Origin: Bacteroidaceae bacterium
Lineage (GTDB): Bacteria > Bacteroidota > Bacteroidia > Bacteroidales > Barnesiellaceae_A
DNA length: 10,819 nt
Assembly: GCA_017561285.1 (NCBI GenBank)
Contig: JAFZDG010000236.1
Location: 1-10,819, forward strand
Direction: 5' to 3'
This document shows positions 6,458 to 10,819 of the stretch, in pieces (within the stretch, counting starts at the first letter, position 1; the number at the start of each line of letters is the position of its first letter). The position numbers were made by a program, and so were the translations under genes. The notes beneath the pieces are model-generated. The model did not search any database. It was not told the origin of the DNA and saw nothing but the letters and a program-made list of their open reading frames with translations.

Positions 6458-8182
6458 TTACTTCACAGCCACTTTGTAGGTGCGAGTACCATTATTGTTC
6501 TCACATCTTACGAGGTATATGCCGTTGGCAACATCCAGGGCTATAGCACCGCTTGCATTCTCATATTGAGCAATGATAGCACCGCGTAAGTCGTAGAGTG
6601 TAATGTTGGTAGCCTCACCATTAATGTAAAGAGTCTTCTCGGCAACATAAACATCCCATTCGCGGTCGCTCTCTATACCCTCTACAGCTTCCAATTCGTT
6701 GAGATTGATGCTGTAAGAGAATTGGCGGTATGTTACATAATCGCTCCACTCATCATACATAAATGAGCCGAATACTGTACCATCGCTGTTGCAATATACC
6801 GAGCCGGATACGATACTATCAACATATTGATAGTTGATAGGATAGCCATCCTCATCAAACTCTGTGGGAGTAAGTACTTGGAAGCTGCTGAGTTCTTTCA
6901 ACCATTGGCCGGTGGCATTGTCAAGACCACATATATAATCGACAAACGGAGTCATAGTCTTACCATCGGCCGATACGATGAATGAGTTGCGAGCGTAAGC
7001 CATCTTGGGAGTTTGTGCAATGGTGCGACCATCGTTCATTACACTCGAAGCTATCATATCGGTTGCACCGGCAACACTTACCATACTATCGCCATTTTCA
7101 AGGTCTATGCATATGGGGGTGCTGGTTGTGAAGGGACGCATAGGATCGGTAGCATCAAGTTTCTCAATGGTTGTATTGTAGTAACGACCATTGCCCGAGA
7201 GGTAAACATTGTTAAATATAAAGCTGGTATTGTACATCGTGTTCATAAAGATCTCGTCAAAGTACATCAATCGTTGTTGATATTGATATACTGCGGCTTT
7301 ATATTCTTCTTTGCGTTCTACGATGTAATCGCCGGGATATGGCTCATCAGGACAAATGTCTGTCTCGCCATTCATATATTTATTCATCTCTATCATATAG
7401 TTGTTCACAGCTTCAAGATATGCAGTCAACTCTTCTTCTGTCATATACTCTTCGCCCGATGGCTCTTCGCCGGGCCAAGCGGGAAATTCGGCTCCTTCGG
7501 GGTATAATATACCCTCACTGATAGTACGATAGCTCCACTCGCCGGCCTCATTTTGTGTGTATATGATGGGGTAGATGTAGAAACCTGACCAATCGACAAC
7601 CTGTCCTACAACGGTTTGGCCATCATCGCTAATAGCTATGGCTGTGATATATTGAGGTGTACGACCGCAGAAATCGGTTGTGGGACAAGGTAACTCTTTG
7701 TAAATTTCATATTCACCATTGGCATTGCGATCCCAATATACAGGCTTTGTCATTTGTTCGCTATACATATTCAGCCCTGTATTGCCCACAAAACCTACTA
7801 TGCGACTACCATCGGCAGTAATACCATTGGCAAGATTGAGAGCTGTATTTTCTTCTTTTACGGGCAAGGCTGTCCATTTGCCCTCTTTCCAGTAGGCGCA
7901 AGTAGCATCATTTATGCCACCCACTATTATGCCGTCATTACTGATACAGTTGCCTATACCTGTAGCATAATACTCTGTAACAGCATCTTCCGATGCAACG
8001 TGCTCAAAGTATTCATCGCCGTCTTGGGCATATATGTATACATATCCCATTTCTTGGGTTGCCATCCATTTGCCATTGGGCGACATCTTGTCAAAATAAA
8101 ATCCATCATGGTGACGTGTCACTTGTGCCATTACGGCTGTTGCCATTAGCACCGATACGAATAAGAGTAATAATTTTTTCAT
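6458..8182 (-). CDS. Secreted HAF-like repeat protein with C-terminal T9SS-type sorting domain
   Basis: Exported protein of unknown function, 574 residues. The start at 8182 gives a clean signal peptide, MKKLLLLFVSVLMATAVMAQ, with cleavage likely near Ala19. A longer start 81 bases upstream is rejected because it would place 27 residues before the signal peptide and would lie beyond the promoter box. The body carries repeated short motifs of the form S-x-DG-x-x-VVG: GIGNCISNDGIIVGG (75-89), ANGITADGSRIVGF (118-131), IAISDDGQTVVGQ (183-194), VMNDGRTIAQ (381-390), IVSADGKTMTPF (402-413) and YCNSDGTVFGSF (463-474). They resemble HAF/beta-propeller-like repeats. Residues about 225-315 are Glu/Tyr-rich with few such motifs and look inserted. 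The last 70 residues (NGEATNITLYDLRG, then VANGIYLVRCENNNGTRTYK) resemble the type A sorting domain of type IX secretion substrates. I infer surface display or release. Convergent with glgB, divergent from the DUF5686 gene. Confidence 0.85.
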   Translation of the reverse strand: MKKLLLLFVSVLMATAVMAQVTRHHDGFYFDKMSPNGKWMATQEMGYVYIYAQDGDEYFEHVASEDAVTEYYATGIGNCISNDGIIVGGINDATCAYWKEGKWTALPVKEENTALNLANGITADGSRIVGFVGNTGLNMYSEQMTKPVYWDRNANGEYEIYKELPCPTTDFCGRTPQYITAIAISDDGQTVVGQVVDWSGFYIYPIIYTQNEAGEWSYRTISEGILYPEGAEFPAWPGEEPSGEEYMTEEELTAYLEAVNNYMIEMNKYMNGETDICPDEPYPGDYIVERKEEYKAAVYQYQQRLMYFDEIFMNTMYNTSFIFNNVYLSGNGRYYNTTIEKLDATDPMRPFTTSTPICIDLENGDSMVSVAGATDMIASSVMNDGRTIAQTPKMAYARNSFIVSADGKTMTPFVDYICGLDNATGQWLKELSSFQVLTPTEFDEDGYPINYQYVDSIVSGSVYCNSDGTVFGSFMYDEWSDYVTYRQFSYSINLNELEAVEGIESDREWDVYVAEKTLYINGEATNITLYDLRGAIIAQYENASGAIALDVANGIYLVRCENNNGTRTYKVAVK

Positions 8183-8209
8183 AAGAATTAAAGTTTGAAA
8201 ATTATGTTG

Positions 8210-8242
8210 CAAAGATAAAGATAAGCGAGCGAGAAATATCAA
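8210..8242 (-). promoter_or_regulatory. Predicted promoter of the secreted-protein gene
   Basis: On the minus strand, TATCTTTG (8217 down to 8210) matches TAnnTTTG exactly. A TTG (8242-8240) lies 22 bases upstream, at the long end for a -33 element. Initiation would be near 8203-8206, leaving about 20-25 bases before the ATG at 8182. This supports the short start. Confidence 0.6.
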
Positions 8243-8280
8243 GTTTACTTGCATATTTTTCACAGCGAGCGCAAAATATC
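8224..8280. repeat. Pair of 17-base direct repeats, 40 bases apart, upstream of the secreted-protein gene
   Basis: AGCGAGCGAGAAATATC (8224-8240) and AGCGAGCGCAAAATATC (8264-8280) agree at 15 of 17 bases. They start exactly 40 bases apart, close to four helical turns, so both copies would face the same side of the DNA. The first copy fills the spacer between the predicted -33 and -7 elements; the second lies just upstream. This arrangement suits a regulator binding two sites. The flanks do not match, so the repeat ends sharply. Confidence 0.6.
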
Positions 8281-8409
8281 TTCGAGGTTCACCTCAAAGA
8301 TCGTGAATAGTAATTCTATCTCAATGCTGTTCGTAATATTTAATATAATGTTTGATGTAATAAATTTTAATTCTTGTGTACTTATAATCATTATACTCGC
8401 CTAAATAAT

Positions 8410-8417
8410 TAACTTTG
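8410..8417 (+). promoter_or_regulatory. Predicted -7 promoter box of the DUF5686 gene
   Basis: TAACTTTG matches TAnnTTTG exactly. No clear TTTG is seen at the -33 position (about 8388). Transcription would begin near 8422-8425, only 11-24 bases before the candidate start codons at 8436 and 8445. Confidence 0.55.
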
Positions 8418-8454
8418 CGTTTTGTTTGGCCTACTATGGGCCCTATGCAAAGTT
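8411..8454. repeat. 8-base inverted repeat joining the -7 box and the start codon region of the DUF5686 gene
   Basis: AACTTTGC (8411-8418) and GCAAAGTT (8447-8454) are perfect inverted arms 28 bases apart. The left arm covers most of the -7 box and the right arm begins at the G of the ATG at 8445. Since initiation should lie between the arms, an mRNA hairpin is unlikely and a DNA-level site is the simpler reading. Chance is possible because the left arm is partly fixed by the promoter motif. Confidence 0.4.
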
Positions 8455-10819
8455 TCAAAATGCTCGGTTGCTTACATACATATCGCAGACTATTGGTGTC
8501 ACTCGTACTCTGTGTCGCAGCACTCCTGTCGGCGGCGCAAAATACGACAATTGTGCGCGGTGTAGTATTAGATTCGATAAGCAACGAGCCTCTACCCAAT
8601 GTATCGGTAATGTTGGGTGAGACGGGTATGGGTACAATGACCGATACGAATGGCTCTTTTGAGATTAAATCGCAATCCGATTTTAGCCAAGTAACGTTCT
8701 CTACTTTGGGCTATAAGTCGCAGTCTGCCCATATCAAAAGCGGTAGAAACAACAAGCTGCACATAGCGCTGTCGCCTATGTATATTCCTCTTGAAGAGGT
8801 GCTGGTAGAACCATCGAAAGAGAAGTATAGCAAGAAAAACAATCCCGCTGTTGACTTGGCTCGCAGGCTCATCTCTATGCGCGCGCAGCAAGATTCTCTT
8901 GCGCCGGCCTATTTTTCGCAACAAAAATACCGCAACACAACCTATGCCATCAACAACTTCGACCATTTTGCGCAATCCAATTTGCTCGCACAGCTGTTAC
9001 CCTTTTTGGTACAATACAAAGACACTTCCGATGTTACCCATCGTACCATACTCAATCTTATACTCAATGAGCAACTTGTAGATTGTTGCATTCGGCACAA
9101 CCCATTCAGCGTAAGAGAAACAGTAATTGGTACAAGGAGTGCCGGGCTTGAAGGCTTTTTCGACAAAGAAAATCTACAGAGTCTCTCGGACGAGATGTTT
9201 CGCGAAGTGGATATATATAGTAATGATATTACACTCTTCGATCAGCAGTTTGTGAGTCCGCTTTCGCAACACGCCATATCGTTCTATAAATATTATCTGC
9301 TCGATACTCTCGATGTCGAAGGGGAGCGTTGCATCGACTTAGGTTTTGCAGCTTATAATCCGCAGGCAATGGGCTTTGCCGGTCATCTATATGTTGTAAT
9401 AGAGGATTCAAGCTATTTTGTAAAGCGAGCGCGTTATACAATACCACGCGACATCAATCTCAACTATGTGAGTCGTATGATATTGCAGCAAGACTATCGG
9501 CGCAATGCCGATGGTTGGCCCGTAAAAACATATGATGATGTGGTAGCCGAATTTAGTATCAACAAGCAACTACCCGCCCTATATGGTCGCCGTACGGTAC
9601 ACTATTCGCAGTTTTCGTATGAGCAACCAGCTGATACCACGATCTTTCAACGGCTATCGACCGAGATAACACTGCAAGATGCTGCCGAGCAGGGCGAATA
9701 TTTCTGGCTATCGCATAGACCTACACCTCTGCGACCGCAAGAAGAGGCTGTAGATGTGGTGGCACAACGTATGCAAGAACATCCTTTGGTCAAGACGGTG
9801 TCGAAGTTGGCCCATATCGTCTCTACAGGATATATATCTACACACGCTATCGATAGCAAAAGTAGATTTGACTTTGGCCCATTCAATACCTTTATCAGTG
9901 GTAACAGCATTGAGGGGTTGCGTTTGAAGTTGGCCGGAACAACCACAGCAAAGTTACATCCGCAACTCTTTGCCGCAGGATATGTAGGGTATGGCTTCAG
10001 TGACGATATATGGAAGTATGGTGCTTCGCTTGAGTACTCATTCAATAAGAAAAAGCATTCGGCACTCGAGTATCCTATTCGTTCGGTCAAAGCATACTAT
10101 CAATACGATCTCAATTTCCTGTCGCAGCGATATATGCACTCCTCGCGCGATAATTTTGTTCTCTCCTTGCGCCGAGCACCCGATTACAATGCAACCTATA
10201 TGCGCACCTGTGGAGTTGCCTTTCAGTATGAATTTGACGGAGGACTCTCACTCGAGTTGGGTATTCGCAACGAACGACAAGAGAGTACCCCCCATTTACC
10301 CTTCAATATAGTGCAGCCTGATGGCTCAATCAAGGCGTTATCGCACTTTGCTCAAACACTGGGTGAAGTGTGCCTGCAATATTCGCCGGTCGAAAAATTT
10401 CTCAGCTCCTATGGCCAACGATATAAAATCAATAGCGATGGCCTGTCGGTTACTTTGCGGCATATATTCTCTTTCAAAGATGTTCTCAGCGACTACGACT
10501 ATCAGCACACCGAGTTGGCACTTTCCAAGCGAGTGCGTATGTCGCAATGGGGATATATCGATGCCATTGTCAAAGGGGGTGTCGTATGGAACAATGTTCC
10601 ATATCCGTTGCTCATCATACCCTACGCTAATATGTCGTACACCATCAGCCCCGAATCCTACTCGTTGCTCTCACCAATGGAATTCATTTTCGACAAATAT
10701 ATAGCGTGCGATATTACATATTTTGCCAACGGGCTATTGTTCAACCTCATACCCTACGTCAATAAATTACATCTGCGCGAGGTCATTTCATTTCGTGGAG
10801 TGTATGGCTCTATCAGCGA
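8436..10819 (+). CDS. DUF5686 family outer-envelope protein with carboxypeptidase-regulatory-like domain, 3' end cut off
   Basis: Function unknown; the family is widespread in Bacteroidota and predicted to be envelope-located. 794 codons are open to the right edge, and since such proteins are commonly a little over 800 residues little is probably missing. In-frame ATGs at 8436, 8445 and 8460 are all possible; 8436 is given as the longest, without ribosome binding site support for any. A signal peptide follows (hydrophobic LLVSLVLCVAALLSAA at 19-34, cleavage near Ala34). Residues about 38-115 form a carboxypeptidase-regulatory-like beta-sandwich (VRGVVLDSISNEPLPNVSV, then TDTNGSFEI and FSTLGYKS), the fold also found at the N-terminus of SusC-type proteins. 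The DUF5686 part starts near 130 (NNPAVDLARRLI). From about 480 the sequence alternates in the way of outer-membrane beta strands (SGNSIEGLRLKLAG, AAGYVGYGF). No TonB-box or plug domain is seen. Divergent from the secreted-protein gene. Confidence 0.88.
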   Translation, partial: MGPMQSFKMLGCLHTYRRLLVSLVLCVAALLSAAQNTTIVRGVVLDSISNEPLPNVSVMLGETGMGTMTDTNGSFEIKSQSDFSQVTFSTLGYKSQSAHIKSGRNNKLHIALSPMYIPLEEVLVEPSKEKYSKKNNPAVDLARRLISMRAQQDSLAPAYFSQQKYRNTTYAINNFDHFAQSNLLAQLLPFLVQYKDTSDVTHRTILNLILNEQLVDCCIRHNPFSVRETVIGTRSAGLEGFFDKENLQSLSDEMFREVDIYSNDITLFDQQFVSPLSQHAISFYKYYLLDTLDVEGERCIDLGFAAYNPQAMGFAGHLYVVIEDSSYFVKRARYTIPRDINLNYVSRMILQQDYRRNADGWPVKTYDDVVAEFSINKQLPALYGRRTVHYSQFSYEQPADTTIFQRLSTEITLQDAAEQGEYFWLSHRPTPLRPQEEAVDVVAQRMQEHPLVKTVSKLAHIVSTGYISTHAIDSKSRFDFGPFNTFISGNSIEGLRLKLAGTTTAKLHPQLFAAGYVGYGFSDDIWKYGASLEYSFNKKKHSALEYPIRSVKAYYQYDLNFLSQRYMHSSRDNFVLSLRRAPDYNATYMRTCGVAFQYEFDGGLSLELGIRNERQESTPHLPFNIVQPDGSIKALSHFAQTLGEVCLQYSPVEKFLSSYGQRYKINSDGLSVTLRHIFSFKDVLSDYDYQHTELALSKRVRMSQWGYIDAIVKGGVVWNNVPYPLLIIPYANMSYTISPESYSLLSPMEFIFDKYIACDITYFANGLLFNLIPYVNKLHLREVISFRGVYGSIS

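Noticed and set aside
7013..7507. A 164-residue plus-strand open frame inside the secreted-protein gene
   Set aside because: Antisense shadow of a gene with a signal peptide, repeats and sorting-type domain; composition is rich in Cys, His and Ile without motifs.
8183..8263. 27-residue N-terminal extension of the secreted protein
   Set aside because: It would precede a complete signal peptide, and its upstream part lies beyond the predicted promoter.
9647..10090. A 147-residue minus-strand open frame inside the DUF5686 gene, and similar minus-strand frames at 8592-8975 and 5405-5854
   Set aside because: All lie opposite continuous well-supported coding sequence and show no domain motifs.

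Overview
The window reads as chromosomal, housekeeping-type DNA from a member of the Bacteroidales (phylum Bacteroidota). Three things support this. Five of the six transcription units entering the window have an upstream match to the Bacteroidota -7 promoter element TAnnTTTG. Most genes lack a Shine-Dalgarno sequence. The protein set is typical of the group: a DnaB helicase gene divergent from ispE, a DUF5686 outer-envelope protein with a carboxypeptidase-regulatory-like N-terminal domain, and a secreted protein with a C-terminal sorting-type domain. I cannot assign a genus from the sequence alone.

Layout. On the minus strand, 1-1546 holds the chaperone pair grpE-dnaJ (dnaJ runs off the left edge); grpE is transcribed first and dnaJ follows after 10 bases. 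Upstream on the same strand lies ispE (1665-2483), an isoprenoid kinase gene of the MEP pathway with its own promoter. A 191-base divergent region (2484-2674) separates ispE from dnaB (2675-4258, plus strand), the replicative helicase. glgB (4310-6322), a glycogen branching enzyme of the eukaryote-like GH13_8 type, follows dnaB after 51 bases with no visible terminator and may be co-transcribed. Two hairpins (6349-6383 and 6405-6435) lie between glgB and the convergent minus-strand gene at 6458-8182. That gene encodes an exported protein with repeated 'S-x-DG-x-x-VVG' motifs and a C-terminal domain resembling type IX secretion sorting domains. A 253-base divergent region (8183-8435) leads to a plus-strand DUF5686 gene that runs off the right edge.

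How the genes relate. GrpE and DnaJ are co-chaperones of DnaK and are expected to be co-expressed. ispE, dnaB and glgB serve isoprenoid synthesis, DNA replication and glycogen metabolism, and their adjacency shows no obvious shared function. The last two genes are both envelope or secreted proteins with divergent promoters, so common control is possible but unproven.

I found no mobile element, CRISPR array, RNA gene or clearly new multi-gene system. The most interesting unexplained structure is in the two divergent intergenic regions and upstream of grpE. There, perfect inverted repeats or a spaced direct repeat overlap or flank the predicted -7/-33 elements, the ribosome binding site or the start codon. 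All of these are candidate operators inferred from sequence only.
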